Position numbers and translations under genes: made by a program. 64,000 nucleotides of DNA from Dasania sp. GY-MA-18 (GTDB lineage Bacteria > Pseudomonadota > Gammaproteobacteria > Pseudomonadales > Dasaniaceae), in assembly GCF_024734385.1 (NCBI RefSeq), contig NZ_JANHAP010000001.1, positions 372,001 to 436,000 on the forward strand, in the 5' to 3' direction. Positions 55,524 to 64,000 of this stretch are shown in pieces (position 1 is the first letter of the stretch; each line of letters opens with the position of its first letter). Under the pieces are notes generated by a model. The model had not been told where the DNA came from. It ran no database searches and saw only the letters and a list, made by a program, of their open reading frames with translations.

Positions 55524-56562
55524 CGCTAAAATCCTACTGCTGGTTATTTACCTGCTGCTAATCAGCGCCTGTAGCTCGGTGCAATATTGGGGGCTAAACC
55601 CGCCGCAAAAACTGTCGGCACTGCTGGCCGAGCACAAATACCAACTTGCCCTACAGCTCATAGATCAAAGCCCCAGCGATACCGATCATTACCACTACCT
55701 GCAACAACAGCGCGACGCCGTGGTAAAACAGCAGCAACAATATATCAACCAAACCCTTAGCAACAGCCAGCAGCTGCAACAGCGCTATCTCTGGCCCCAA
55801 GCCTTGGACCTTATTCAGCAGGCCCTAGCCAACAACCCCGAATCCAGTGCCTTAACAGCCGCCCTGCAACAAGCTCAAAGCCAGCAGCAGCATTTTATCC
55901 AGCAGCAAAAAATTCAGCTCGCTAAGCTGGAAGCCCCGGCCCTGCAACAAGCGCAAGCAATTATAGAGCCCTTGCTATTAGCTGACCCCAAGCAAGCAGA
56001 CTATGTCACCATACAACAGCTCAACCGCCTGCGCTCCCTGCACCACCTGCCCATTTTGAGTGCTGCCGCGGAAGCGGCCATCGCCCAGCAGCAATGGCAG
56101 GAGGCGCAAAGCCTATTGACCGCCGCGCAACAACTGCCGCTGCAGACCGACCTGAAAGAACTAAGCAATACAGTTAATAAAAAATTAAACCTGGCCGCAC
56201 AACAACAAAGGCAATCGGCCTTAGCGCAACAACGGCAAATAGCTGCTGAACTGGCCCAAAGCCTGGATCAACTCATACAAGAGCAGCAGTGGCCGGAAAT
56301 TAAAACCATAGCAACCGCCCTAGCACAGCAGGATACGCTTACTGAGCACGAGCTCAGCCTGCTCAATAAAGCCCAGCAATCACTGAGCCAGCACCTAGCG
56401 CGCATCATCAACCAAGGCCAACTGCACTACACCAAAGGCGAGCTGCAGGAAGCCATCAACTACTGGCTGGAGGCCTTGCAGCTCTCCCCGGAAGACAATA
56501 ATCTCAAGCAGCGCTTAGAGCGTGCCCTGCGCTTTAAGCAAAATATCGATAATTTACCCTAG
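55480..56562 (+). CDS. Gln-rich helical-repeat lipoprotein
   Basis: 360 residues from a TTG at 55480, the only start upstream of the lipobox LLISAC (Cys near 31). The start overlaps the cyclase gene by 44 bp, and GGATAG lies before it. The mature protein is helical, very rich in Gln (QQQ runs), and looks like degenerate tetratricopeptide repeats: YTKGELQEAINYWLEALQLSPEDNNLKQRLERA near the end is a clear TPR unit. It is lipid-anchored, facing the periplasm. Overlap with the cyclase gene suggests it supplies or modifies the signal that the cyclase senses. Confidence 0.8.
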   Translation: MKIYSLKALTTASTSAKILLLVIYLLLISACSSVQYWGLNPPQKLSALLAEHKYQLALQLIDQSPSDTDHYHYLQQQRDAVVKQQQQYINQTLSNSQQLQQRYLWPQALDLIQQALANNPESSALTAALQQAQSQQQHFIQQQKIQLAKLEAPALQQAQAIIEPLLLADPKQADYVTIQQLNRLRSLHHLPILSAAAEAAIAQQQWQEAQSLLTAAQQLPLQTDLKELSNTVNKKLNLAAQQQRQSALAQQRQIAAELAQSLDQLIQEQQWPEIKTIATALAQQDTLTEHELSLLNKAQQSLSQHLARIINQGQLHYTKGELQEAINYWLEALQLSPEDNNLKQRLERALRFKQNIDNLP

Positions 56563-56709
56563 CCAGAAAAAACACTAAAAAATTTCACAGTTCTCAAGCT
56601 AATTAACAAGCTGCCGCTATACTATGTAGTCATCGTTATATTCTTAGACACGATGGACAAATAACATTCAGCCCTCATAGCTGTAGATAACTCGCATAGG
56701 CCCTAAATC

Positions 56710-57882
56710 ATGACTGGATCATCCATCTCCGCCCGCATAGCAGTACCTGTCGCTCTGGTTGGCGTAGTATTACTTATACTAGGCTGGCTACTATTGCCGG
56801 AAACACTGAGCGCAGCGACGGTATTAATATTAATGGCAGCTGTCGTCATCGTGCTGTGTATAGCCACTTGGCTATTTACTCAGCAATGCTTAGCTAGGCG
56901 CCTAGCCCAGTTGCATAACTATATAGAGCTACTCGCCAGTAGCGAGCGCGCCCCTAGCGCCAACCCTGAAGATGACGGTAGCGACGAGTTAAGCCGCCTG
57001 ACTCACTCCTTGGTGGGCTTTGTACAACAGCTGCGTGAGGTTATGAGCCACCTCAACGATAACGCCAAGTTAGTACACGACAGCTATACCGAGCAAACAC
57101 ATAAAATGACCCATTCGGTCAACCAGCTGCAACACAGCACCAGCGAGTTAGATGATGTCTCTAGCTCTATACAGCAAGTAGCCTCAACCTCTATCTCACT
57201 ATCGGAAAATGCCGGTGAAATAGCCTCCACCGTGCGCGAAGTCGCCGATATGATAGAGCACGGTAGCCAGGCCTCCAGTAGCAATCAAAACTCTATGAGC
57301 ACGCTAGCGAATACGGTAGAAAGCATGACCGAAAACGTTGCCCAGCTGCAGGAAGAGAGTGCCCAGATAGGCTCAGTACTGGATGTTATAGGCAGCATCG
57401 CCGAGCAAACCAACCTATTAGCACTTAACGCAGCCATAGAAGCCGCCAGAGCGGGCGAGCAGGGCCGCGGCTTTGCCGTGGTAGCCGACGAGGTGCGCGC
57501 CCTGGCACACCGTACCCAAGAGGCCACGGTAGAAATTCAAAATATGGTAGAAGGCTTACAAGGCAAAGCTCAAGCAGCTGTAAAAGCCATGGAGCAAGGC
57601 CGCGAGCTTAGCAACAACAGCCTAGAGCAAAGCCGTAACATCGAGCAGCTACTGCAAAAAATCCACGACGTAATTAGCACGGTAACTCAGCTGACCAACC
57701 AAATTGCCGATGGCACCAATACCCAAACCACTGCCACCGATCAAATTAATCAACGCATGCACGCCATTGCTGACCAGGGCCGCGAAGTCAGTGCCAACCT
57801 CAGCGCCATTGCTGAAAAAACACTGGATCAACAAGATTCATCTCTTAAAACCGATGAGCTACTAAAGCGCATCTGCATCTAA
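56710..57882 (+). CDS. Methyl-accepting chemotaxis protein with minimal membrane hairpin
   Basis: 390 residues. Two membrane helices (about 9-28 and 34-55) are joined by a loop of only a few residues, so there is no periplasmic sensor domain. A HAMP-like linker follows, then the signalling coiled coil (about 110-385). The conserved tip [34 protein letters not shown] lies near 237-270. It couples to CheA/CheW at the inner membrane. It probably senses something in the membrane or cytoplasm. A strong terminator follows. Confidence 0.92.
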   Translation: MTGSSISARIAVPVALVGVVLLILGWLLLPETLSAATVLILMAAVVIVLCIATWLFTQQCLARRLAQLHNYIELLASSERAPSANPEDDGSDELSRLTHSLVGFVQQLREVMSHLNDNAKLVHDSYTEQTHKMTHSVNQLQHSTSELDDVSSSIQQVASTSISLSENAGEIASTVREVADMIEHGSQASSSNQNSMSTLANTVESMTENVAQLQEESAQIGSVLDVIGSIAEQTNLLALNAAIEAARAGEQGRGFAVVADEVRALAHRTQEATVEIQNMVEGLQGKAQAAVKAMEQGRELSNNSLEQSRNIEQLLQKIHDVISTVTQLTNQIADGTNTQTTATDQINQRMHAIADQGREVSANLSAIAEKTLDQQDSSLKTDELLKRICI

Positions 57883-57904
57883 ATTTATCGCGCTAGCACA
57901 GTGC

Positions 57905-57938
57905 AAAGGCGAGCTTAGTAACAGGCTCGCCTTTTTTT
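57905..57938 (+). terminator. Terminator of the MCP gene
   Basis: An AAGGCGAGC/GCTCGCCTT stem with a 10-nt loop is followed by T7, 23 bp after the stop. Confidence 0.9.
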
Positions 57939-58038
57939 ATGCCCCCACGCTACACCCAGCCAGGGGCAAATAAGTAAATATTGTGCAACCAGCCAGCTGG
58001 CCGTAGCCATAGCTGGCAATTGTTATTACCCTTAAGTC

Positions 58039-59439
58039 ATGCGCATACAACAAAAATTATTTTTAACCCTGCTAAGCACCTGCATCTGCCTGGTGATTTT
58101 GATGTTTGCCTTTATGCGCTGGAGCGTCGATAGGGGTATGCTGGAATATGTGAATACCCGCGAAGCCAATCAATTAGCACCAATACTGCAACAACTGGCT
58201 AACAGCTACGAGCACTATCAAGGCTGGGAAAACATCCCGCAGCCACGACACTTTTTTCGCCAGCTGCTACACCAACAGCGGCAACTACACGGCCGGGATC
58301 ATGACAACAAGCCGCCCAAAGAACCGTACGACAGCCCCAAATCCAGGCCGCCTAATATTGCGATTTTAAACGCGCAGCAACAGCTTGTTTTTGGCCGCTA
58401 TCACAACAGTAAAGATTACCAATTATTGCCTATACGCTCGCAGCAGCAAATCGTTGGCTGGCTGGCCAGGCCGCAAAAAAAGTTTATTAGCAAAGGCTTC
58501 GAACTCGCCTTTGTAGAAAAGCAAACCGAAACCCTGGCCTTAATTAGTCTGTTAGTTTGCGCGCTGGCCATGCTGATTAGCTTTCCTCTGGCTCGCCATT
58601 TTGTCAATCCCATACGCCAACTCACCCATGCCCTGCATCGCTTAACGCAAGGCGATTATCAAAACCAACAAGATACACAACACCTGCAACAACGTCGCGA
58701 CGAACTAGGTGGCCTAGCCCAAGATATACATAGCCTGGCGGCCACCCTGAATAAAAATGAGCAATTGCGTAAGCAATGGCTGGCCGATACCTCCCACGAA
58801 CTGCGCACCCCGGTAAGTATTTTATTAGCCGAAATTGAAGCCATGCTAGATGAAATCAGGCCAATTACTAAAAACAATTTGCAATCACTGCAGCAGGAAA
58901 CCCTGCAATTAAAAAAACTAATCGACGACCTGCACACCTTAAACAGCGCTAACTTAGGCAGCCTGCACTATCACAAACAAAACACAGACCTATGCGCCCT
59001 CATCCAACAGCAATGCGACTTACATCAGCAATCTCTCAAGCAAAAATCGATAGGCATTAGCTGCAAGCTGCCCAGCCAGGCCATACACTGCTATATCGAT
59101 CGCAGCCGTATAGCCCAGCTATTGGATAATATCTTGGCCAACTGTAAGCACTACTGCCCCGCCAACAGTGAAGTATTGATAACAGTACGCAGCGAACAGC
59201 AGCAGGCGATCATTGACATCGCCGACAATGGCCCCGGCGTACCCGACGAGGCTCTAGCTCATTTATTTGACTCACTCTATAGAGTAGAGCACTCGCGCAA
59301 TCGCAGCACCGGCGGCTCGGGTTTAGGTTTGGCCATATGCCAGCGCATAGTCGCAGCCCACGACGGCCATATAGTGGCCAAGCATGCCGCACAGGGCGGG
59401 CTATTAATAGAAATTACCTTACCCTTAAGCAGCACGTAA
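58039..59439 (+). CDS. Sensor histidine kinase, BaeS/CpxA-like
   Basis: 466 residues. Membrane helix 1 (about 7-27), a periplasmic domain (28-165) with the basic/proline-rich stretch HGRDHDNKPPKEPYDSPKSR, helix 2 (about 168-188), HAMP (about 190-242), HisKA with WLADTSHELRTPVSIL (near 250) and HATPase with IDIADNGPGVPDEALAHLF and GGSGLGLAICQRI. The next two genes are its regulator and a Spy-like protein, so it probably senses envelope damage. The regulator gene starts 7 bp after its stop. Confidence 0.92.
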   Translation: MRIQQKLFLTLLSTCICLVILMFAFMRWSVDRGMLEYVNTREANQLAPILQQLANSYEHYQGWENIPQPRHFFRQLLHQQRQLHGRDHDNKPPKEPYDSPKSRPPNIAILNAQQQLVFGRYHNSKDYQLLPIRSQQQIVGWLARPQKKFISKGFELAFVEKQTETLALISLLVCALAMLISFPLARHFVNPIRQLTHALHRLTQGDYQNQQDTQHLQQRRDELGGLAQDIHSLAATLNKNEQLRKQWLADTSHELRTPVSILLAEIEAMLDEIRPITKNNLQSLQQETLQLKKLIDDLHTLNSANLGSLHYHKQNTDLCALIQQQCDLHQQSLKQKSIGISCKLPSQAIHCYIDRSRIAQLLDNILANCKHYCPANSEVLITVRSEQQQAIIDIADNGPGVPDEALAHLFDSLYRVEHSRNRSTGGSGLGLAICQRIVAAHDGHIVAKHAAQGGLLIEITLPLSST

Positions 59440-59446
59440 ACAGGCC

Positions 59447-60127
59447 ATGAGCACAGCACATATTTTAATTGTTGAAGACGAACCCAAACTCTCACAACTA
59501 TTATCAGAGTATTTTCAGCAAAGCGGTTTTAGCTGCCACTGCCTAGGCCATGGCGATGCGGTATTGCCCTGGTTGCAACAACAGCATGCCGACGCCATTA
59601 TTTTAGATTTAATGCTACCCGGCATGGATGGCTTAAGCCTATGCAAAGCCATACGCCAGTTTTCAAATACACCTATTTTAATTACCACCGCCAAGGTAGA
59701 AGAGATAGACCGTTTATTGGGCTTGGAGCTAGGCGCTGATGATTATATTTGTAAGCCCTATAGCATGCGCGAGGTGGTGGCCCGCGTAAAAGCCGTGTTA
59801 CGCAGGCTTTACCCGCAAGAACAAGCCAGTTTGGAATTTGAGCTGAACCCACAACAACAATGTCTAAACTTCCAGCAACAGAGCCTGCATTTCACCACCG
59901 TAGAATTTCAATTGCTCAAGCAGCTGGCTGAGCAGCCAGGACGTATTTTTAGCCGCAGCCAACTCATGGATGGCATGTACCAAGATCACCGCGTAGTCAG
60001 CGATAGAACCATAGATAGCCATATTAAAAAATTGCGTAAAAAACTACACCGGCACTACCCACAGTATCAATTTATACACGCTATATACGGCGCTGGTTAC
60101 CGCTTTGAGCTAACTCCTACCGAATAG
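59447..60127 (+). CDS. OmpR/PhoB-type response regulator, BaeR/CpxR-like
   Basis: 226 residues. The receiver (1-120) has LIVEDEPKLSQLL, phosphoryl Asp in ADAIILDLMLPGMDGLSL (near 58), Thr in LITTAKVEE and Lys in DYICKPYSMREVVAR. The winged-helix domain (about 130-225) has FTTVEFQLLKQLAEQPGRIFSR, VSDRTIDSHIKKLRKKL and IYGAGYRFEL. It binds DNA when phosphorylated by the neighbouring kinase. The Spy-like gene downstream is a likely target. Confidence 0.94.
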   Translation: MSTAHILIVEDEPKLSQLLSEYFQQSGFSCHCLGHGDAVLPWLQQQHADAIILDLMLPGMDGLSLCKAIRQFSNTPILITTAKVEEIDRLLGLELGADDYICKPYSMREVVARVKAVLRRLYPQEQASLEFELNPQQQCLNFQQQSLHFTTVEFQLLKQLAEQPGRIFSRSQLMDGMYQDHRVVSDRTIDSHIKKLRKKLHRHYPQYQFIHAIYGAGYRFELTPTE

Positions 60128-60217
60128 ATAGCTAGTCTCACAATACTTAATTCAGCCATTTTTCTTGCACAGTTGCTTTTTACACTAGCCCCTCAACCCC
60201 AAGCATTAGGAGCTAAC

Positions 60218-60508
60218 ATGAAACAACTTATTACCTTTATCGCCATCGCTGTACTTAGCCTACCCAGCTACGCCCATAGCGACAGAAATCCCGAGCAACA
60301 CATGGATAAACTAGCCAAAAGGCTAGAGCTCAATGAGCAGCAACAACAGCAGGTAGCAGCCATACTGAAACAAAGCCATGAACAACATAAAGCCTTAAAG
60401 GAAAGCACTCACGAGCAACTCAGCAACGTGCTCAGCGCGGAGCAATTGGAAAAAATGGAAAAGATGCACGACAAGCGTCGCCATAAGCATAAGCGCGATA
60501 AAGACTAA
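60218..60508 (+). CDS. Small periplasmic Spy/CpxP-like protein
   Basis: 96 residues from the ATG at 60218 (TTAGGAGCT upstream); an upstream TTG would spoil the signal peptide. The signal peptide is LITFIAIAVLSLPSYA. The mature helical protein is rich in Gln, Lys and His: LAKRLELNEQQQQQVAAIL is the LTxxQ-type segment and VLSAEQLEKMEKM the second. The tail HDKRRHKHKRDKD is His/Lys rich and could bind metal. Spy and CpxP act as periplasmic chaperones or feedback inhibitors of CpxA/BaeS. Its place after the two-component genes fits that. Confidence 0.82.
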   Translation: MKQLITFIAIAVLSLPSYAHSDRNPEQHMDKLAKRLELNEQQQQQVAAILKQSHEQHKALKESTHEQLSNVLSAEQLEKMEKMHDKRRHKHKRDKD

Positions 60509-60517
60509 GCCTTATCA

Positions 60518-60561
60518 CTGCAACCCGGTGCCCACCATAGACAGCGGGTTGCAGTATTTTG
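60518..60561 (+). terminator. Probable terminator of the two-component/Spy operon
   Basis: An 11-bp stem ACTGCAACCCG/CGGGTTGCAGT with a 15-nt loop is followed by a short T tract (ATTTTG), 9 bp after the Spy-like stop. Confidence 0.65.
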
Positions 60562-60584
60562 TTAACAGGCTAGCGCTATAGCAA

Positions 60585-61175
60585 TTATTCTTTGTCTAAG
60601 GCCTGCTCCGACTCTAAACGCTGGCGCTTTAATTGATTACTCTGGCCTTTAACTATGTGCTGGATTAGCAACTCTTGGTCATTATCACTAATATTGGCAA
60701 AATTAACCCGCACAAAATAAGCACTCTCAGCCTCTTCCGCAGGGCTGCAGGCTACCACTTCGGCTAATGCCACTATATGCAGCTCACCTGGGCTTAGCAG
60801 TAAATCTAATTGTATATGCCTACCTACCGGCAGCGATTCATCACAGGGAAAAGCCATGCCACAGGCACTAACATTTACCTGCTTCAGGGTGTAGGCCACT
60901 CGCTGCATTAGGCCTGCATCTATATCCATTTGTTGAATCACAAAGTTCAGCTTTTTATTCACTAGATCTATTAATTCCGCCGCCAAGGGTGCCTGTATAC
61001 GGCAGGCATCTAATAAGGTTTGGATACGATTATCAAAGTTGGCTGCATAGTTAATGCCGCCATGATCCTTACTGGCCTGCTCGGAAAAAGCTGCGGCCTC
61101 GGCCTCGCCCAATAGGCGGTAAGAAACTCTTAGGTTTTCGTCAATGCGAAAGTAACGGCGACGCTCATCGTTCAT
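60585..61175 (-). CDS. PilZ domain protein
   Basis: 196 residues. The c-di-GMP signature is split across the protein: RRRYFRIDENLRVSY at the N terminus (RxxxR) and VNVSACGMAFPCDESLPVG near 100-118 (the D/NxSxxG loop). The end has AESAYFVRVNFANISDNDQELLIQHI. It probably binds cyclic di-GMP. It follows pomB by 51 bp on the same strand, so it may act as a brake or modulator of the flagellar motor, in the manner of YcgR. Confidence 0.85.
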   Translation of the reverse strand: MNDERRRYFRIDENLRVSYRLLGEAEAAAFSEQASKDHGGINYAANFDNRIQTLLDACRIQAPLAAELIDLVNKKLNFVIQQMDIDAGLMQRVAYTLKQVNVSACGMAFPCDESLPVGRHIQLDLLLSPGELHIVALAEVVACSPAEEAESAYFVRVNFANISDNDQELLIQHIVKGQSNQLKRQRLESEQALDKE

Positions 61176-61226
61176 AATTATTCTCTATGCTGGTCTGCTG
61201 TACGCTATGATCTTAGTAAAAACGGC

Positions 61227-62213
61227 TTAAAAAATCTCATCGGGCCTGAGGTCAAATAACACTTCGTCATCTAACTGCAAAGAGTCATATAACTCTTTGT
61301 CTTCATGCTTTAACACTTCTATTTCTTCTTTTAAATCTTCGTCTATGCCCTGCTGCACGACAATTTCAACCCGGCGGTTTTTAGCTCGACCTTCGGGCGT
61401 ATCATTGCTATCCACTGGCCGCACGTCACCAAAGCCGGCAATACGAAAGCGTTCAGGTTTTAAAATTCCGCCAGAAAATAATTCGTGAGCTACCGACACC
61501 GCTCGGCTGGTAGATAACTCCCAGTTAGAGCGAAACCGTGATGACTGTATAGGAATATTATCGGTATGCCCCTCAACTGTAATAGTGCCTTTTTTTGTGG
61601 CCAATACATTACGTACTTCTTGCAGCAGCGGAATATAATCATCAGCTAAACGCGCCGAACCCGAAATAAACGAACCGTGCTCGCGTATGCGCAATACAAT
61701 TTTACGCCCAACCGTTTCTATCTCTACTTCGCCTTCAGCAATTTGCTTGCTCAGCGCCTTGGCTAAATCCAGCGCGTCATTTTCAGTTTCCTGAATTAGC
61801 TGCTGGATTTTTTCAGCGACTACCACCGGCATTTGCACGCCGGCCTGTTTGTCATCGCTGCCGGCTTCTACTTCGTACTGCTCAGCACATTCCACCTCTA
61901 GGGACAGCTCAGTCATATCATCAGTGCGCTGGTAGATTTCATTAATAGGGGTAGGTTCGGGGCGACCGGGGCTAAACTCCTGGGCGATTACACTGGTGCC
62001 TTTGGGCGGGTCTTTAACATCCAGTTTATTTTGCACACCAAAGGCCTGTGCCATAGACCCCGCCAAACGCTTAAACTTCATCGCATCCATCTCAGCAAAA
62101 GACAGCAGCAATACAAAGAAACACATTAATAGCGACATCAAATCCGCAAAGGTGCCCATCCACCCGGGGGCACCGGGGGGCGGGCATTTGGGGCAATCCT
62201 GCTCATCACTCAT
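61227..62213 (-). CDS. pomB: Flagellar motor stator protein PomB/MotB-type
   Basis: 328 residues. The single membrane helix with the ion-binding Asp is in GWMGTFADLMSLLMCFFVLLL (near 17-37). The plug/linker region (FAEMDAMKFKRLAGSMAQAFGVQ) follows. The C-terminal OmpA-like peptidoglycan-binding domain (about 175-300) has ITVEGHTDNIPIQ and GRAKNRRVEIVV. It anchors the stator and conducts ions. The sequence around the Asp is of the Vibrio PomB/Pseudomonas MotD class, so Na+ coupling is plausible but not certain. It lies 19 bp after pomA. Confidence 0.93.
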   Translation of the reverse strand: MSDEQDCPKCPPPGAPGWMGTFADLMSLLMCFFVLLLSFAEMDAMKFKRLAGSMAQAFGVQNKLDVKDPPKGTSVIAQEFSPGRPEPTPINEIYQRTDDMTELSLEVECAEQYEVEAGSDDKQAGVQMPVVVAEKIQQLIQETENDALDLAKALSKQIAEGEVEIETVGRKIVLRIREHGSFISGSARLADDYIPLLQEVRNVLATKKGTITVEGHTDNIPIQSSRFRSNWELSTSRAVSVAHELFSGGILKPERFRIAGFGDVRPVDSNDTPEGRAKNRRVEIVVQQGIDEDLKEEIEVLKHEDKELYDSLQLDDEVLFDLRPDEIF

Positions 62214-62232
62214 GTTATTACCCGCGCCTTAT

Positions 62233-62994
62233 TTATTCGTCATCAGCGCTGCCGCGCTTAGATGCTGGTAAATAATTGCGCAACATGGAATCTATTACTC
62301 TAGGGTTTTGGCCGCCTTGTATGGCCAGTAAGGCATCGATCACCAAGCTTTTAACCATGCTCTCTTCACCGCGGCGCAGGCTCAACTTATCAGCAATAGG
62401 TATGGCCACCATATTCGCCAACATCGCACCGTACAGCGTGGTTAATAGGGCTACCGCCATGGCTGGACCTATGGACTTGGGGTCATCCATATTAGAAAGC
62501 ATGGCTACCAGACCTACCAGCGTACCTATCATACCCATGGCGGGGGCAACATCGCCTAGCGCCGAAAAAATAGTCGCGCCGGTTTCGTGCCGCTCTACTG
62601 CCTTGTTCATATCTTTGCCTAATAGGTCTTTCACCACCTCTGGGTCGTGGCCATCTACCAATAGCTGTATGCCGTCTTGCAAAAAGTCATTACTCACCTC
62701 CTTGCCCTCCAGCGACAGCAAACCGCCTTTACGCGCCACATCCGCCAGTTCGACAATCTCATCGATTAACTCAGCAGGATCAGAGGTTTTAAACATAAAG
62801 GCTTTGGCCGCAACTTTACCCGCGCCTAAAAAAGTCGACAGACCAAACTTCGCCATCACCACAAAAATACTGCCGACGATAACAATCAGCACCGATGGAA
62901 TATCGACAAACATCAAGACGCCGCCACTCAGCGCCATCGCGGTGATAATAATCACCATGGCACCTAGCATCCCTATAATCGTTGCTAAATCCAC
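62233..62994 (-). CDS. pomA: Flagellar motor stator protein PomA/MotA-type
   Basis: 253 residues with four membrane segments (about 5-22, 30-50, 150-172 and 182-203). Motifs are GMLGAMVIIITAMALSGG, FVDIPSVLIVIVGSIFVVMAKF, the cytoplasmic loop, and PAMGMIGTLVGLVAMLSNMDDP with GPAMAVALLTTLYGAMLANM. The start is GTG with GGGGAG about seven bases upstream. With PomB it forms the stator ion channel. Order pomA-pomB-pilZ on one transcript. Confidence 0.94.
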   Translation of the reverse strand: MDLATIIGMLGAMVIIITAMALSGGVLMFVDIPSVLIVIVGSIFVVMAKFGLSTFLGAGKVAAKAFMFKTSDPAELIDEIVELADVARKGGLLSLEGKEVSNDFLQDGIQLLVDGHDPEVVKDLLGKDMNKAVERHETGATIFSALGDVAPAMGMIGTLVGLVAMLSNMDDPKSIGPAMAVALLTTLYGAMLANMVAIPIADKLSLRRGEESMVKSLVIDALLAIQGGQNPRVIDSMLRNYLPASKRGSADDE

Positions 62995-63346
62995 TCTCTA
63001 CTCCCCATTATTGATCTAACCATGGCCAGCCATTTAGCCACTGCCATTAATACCTTAATACAGCCATCTTATGCGGCCAGTTAAACCTCAGCTTTTAACC
63101 CTTGGCCCCAAGCTGATTATCCCCCGAGTATAGCGAGAGATAAACTGCCGCGCCCTAAAAGATGTCGCTAACAAACTTAATTTATCGCCTAAAAACCCTA
63201 AAACCTCTACAGAATAGCGGCGTAATGACCGCAAGCTTTAATTTTTATGCTTTCTGCGCTTAGGGATACCTCTATGCTTAATCAAGCTTTATAATCACAG
63301 CCCACACTATTATAAACAGCAATCAGCATACCCGCGGGGGCTCAAC
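62995..63346. other. Divergent intergenic region pomA / xseB
   Basis: 352 bp with no gene. A perfect -10 TATAAT lies at 63290-63295 facing xseB, but its -35 is poor. The pomA promoter should be in the other half. No repeat or strong hairpin seen. Confidence 0.45.
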
Positions 63347-63586
63347 ATGGCGAAAGCCAAAAAAACCATTAACTTTGAGAAAACCCTGGATCAACTGGAA
63401 GAACTGGTTGAAGACATGGAGCACGGCGACCTAAGCCTGGAAGAATCTTTAAAAGCCTTTGAAAAAGGTATAAAGCTCACCCGCGATTGCCAATCGGCGC
63501 TCAACGAAGCCGAACAAAAAGTACAAATATTAATCGAAGAAAACAACGAGCTCAGCGCCCACGACTTTGACGACGACCTCGAATGA
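63347..63586 (+). CDS. xseB: Exodeoxyribonuclease VII small subunit
   Basis: 79 residues (E. coli 80). Two helices with [33 protein letters not shown] and [19 protein letters not shown], then an acidic tail. It binds XseA to form exonuclease VII, which degrades single-stranded DNA. Its stop overlaps the ispA start by 4 bp (ATGA), the usual xseB-ispA coupling. Confidence 0.95.
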   Translation: MAKAKKTINFEKTLDQLEELVEDMEHGDLSLEESLKAFEKGIKLTRDCQSALNEAEQKVQILIEENNELSAHDFDDDLE

Positions 63587-64000
63587 GCGACACCTTTAAG
63601 CTTTTTTTACAAAACAGCCAGCAGCGGGTAGAGGCTGCCCTGAGCGCACAACTCAGCCACTCCTTAAGCAACAGCCAACAACAACCCTTGTTGCAACGGC
63701 TGCACGATGCCATGCACTACAGCCTGTTTAATGGTGGCAAACGGGTGCGCCCCATGCTGGTATACGCGGCTGCACAAGCCATTAACAGCCATAGTGATGC
63801 GCAAGATTTAGACAAGGCCGCCAGTGCCATAGAAATGATACACAGCTACTCGCTGGTGCACGACGACCTGCCCGCCATGGACGACGACGACCTCAGGCGC
63901 GGCAAGCCCACCTGCCATATCGCCTATGATGAGGCCACCGCCATACTCGCGGGCGATGCCCTGCAGGCTTTAGCCTTTGAGCAACTAGCCAGCCTTAACA
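63583..64000 (+). CDS. ispA: Farnesyl (geranyl) diphosphate synthase, 5' part
   Basis: 139 codons are visible before the window ends. The start is ATGAGCGACACC. Conserved parts: [25 protein letters not shown] (near 41-65) and the first aspartate-rich motif in [26 protein letters not shown] (near 85-110), then [11 protein letters not shown]. The enzyme condenses isopentenyl and allylic diphosphates. It uses products of the MEP pathway to which ispE also belongs. dxs usually follows it, but is outside. Confidence 0.95.
   Translation, partial: MSDTFKLFLQNSQQRVEAALSAQLSHSLSNSQQQPLLQRLHDAMHYSLFNGGKRVRPMLVYAAAQAINSHSDAQDLDKAASAIEMIHSYSLVHDDLPAMDDDDLRRGKPTCHIAYDEATAILAGDALQALAFEQLASLN

Overview
The window is chromosomal DNA from a gammaproteobacterium. 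The evidence is the conserved blocks hemA-prfA-prmC, lolB-ispE-tRNA-prs-rplY-pth-ychF and xseB-ispA, together with rhlB, mqo, a PomAB-type motor, cysZ and ubiX. Moderate GC, frequent ATA isoleucine and CTA leucine codons, and the gene mix suggest a marine Cellvibrionales/Spongiibacteraceae-like lineage. That placement is inference; no rRNA gene is present.

Layout. 1-9.1 kb: a truncated Tat-like periplasmic binding protein, a CitE-like lyase, an isolated short flagellin, a CMD/SDR pair, a Nudix/unknown pair, a MatB-like acyl-CoA synthetase and a DeaD-type helicase. 9.1-10.8 kb: a small accessory island. It holds one unrecognised gene between two inverted ~240 bp copies of a structured repeat whose hairpin stems differ by compensatory changes. 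10.8-16.1 kb: a large VWA surface protein, a DnaJ-related protein and three small conserved genes. 16.1-22.7 kb: a caa3-type cytochrome oxidase operon with a dihaem subunit II and two subunit-III genes. 23.3-28.7 kb: a SulP transporter, a cold-shock gene, a CoA-transferase, CWC protein, CysZ, glutathione peroxidase and DUF924. 28.8-35.3 kb: a PepSY-like membrane protein, a histidine kinase with two single-domain response regulators, RhlB and an HD-GYP protein. 35.5-40.3 kb: DoxX and moeB-prmC-prfA-hemA. 40.6-48.4 kb: TPR lipoprotein, lolB, ispE, tRNA-Gln, prs, rplY, pth, ychF and tRNA-Met.

Both tRNA genes are followed by tandem repeats made of hairpin after hairpin (172 bp units after tRNA-Gln; 196-222 bp units after tRNA-Met). 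Each family keeps the T-stem and 3'-end sequence of its own tRNA. This recalls the tRNA-3'-end repeats at E. coli tyrT, but with a much richer hairpin architecture. With the inverted structured repeats at 9.4-10.7 kb, these arrays are the most unusual content here.

49.6-64 kb: DUF1289, a pseudopilin-like protein, mqo, DUF501, ubiX, a zinc-ribbon membrane protein, a class III cyclase with a Gln-rich lipoprotein, a minimal MCP, a BaeSR/CpxAR-like two-component system with a Spy-like protein, pilZ-pomB-pomA, xseB and the start of ispA. Signalling is prominent: c-di-GMP (HD-GYP, PilZ), a cyclic nucleotide (cyclase), chemotaxis, and two kinase systems.
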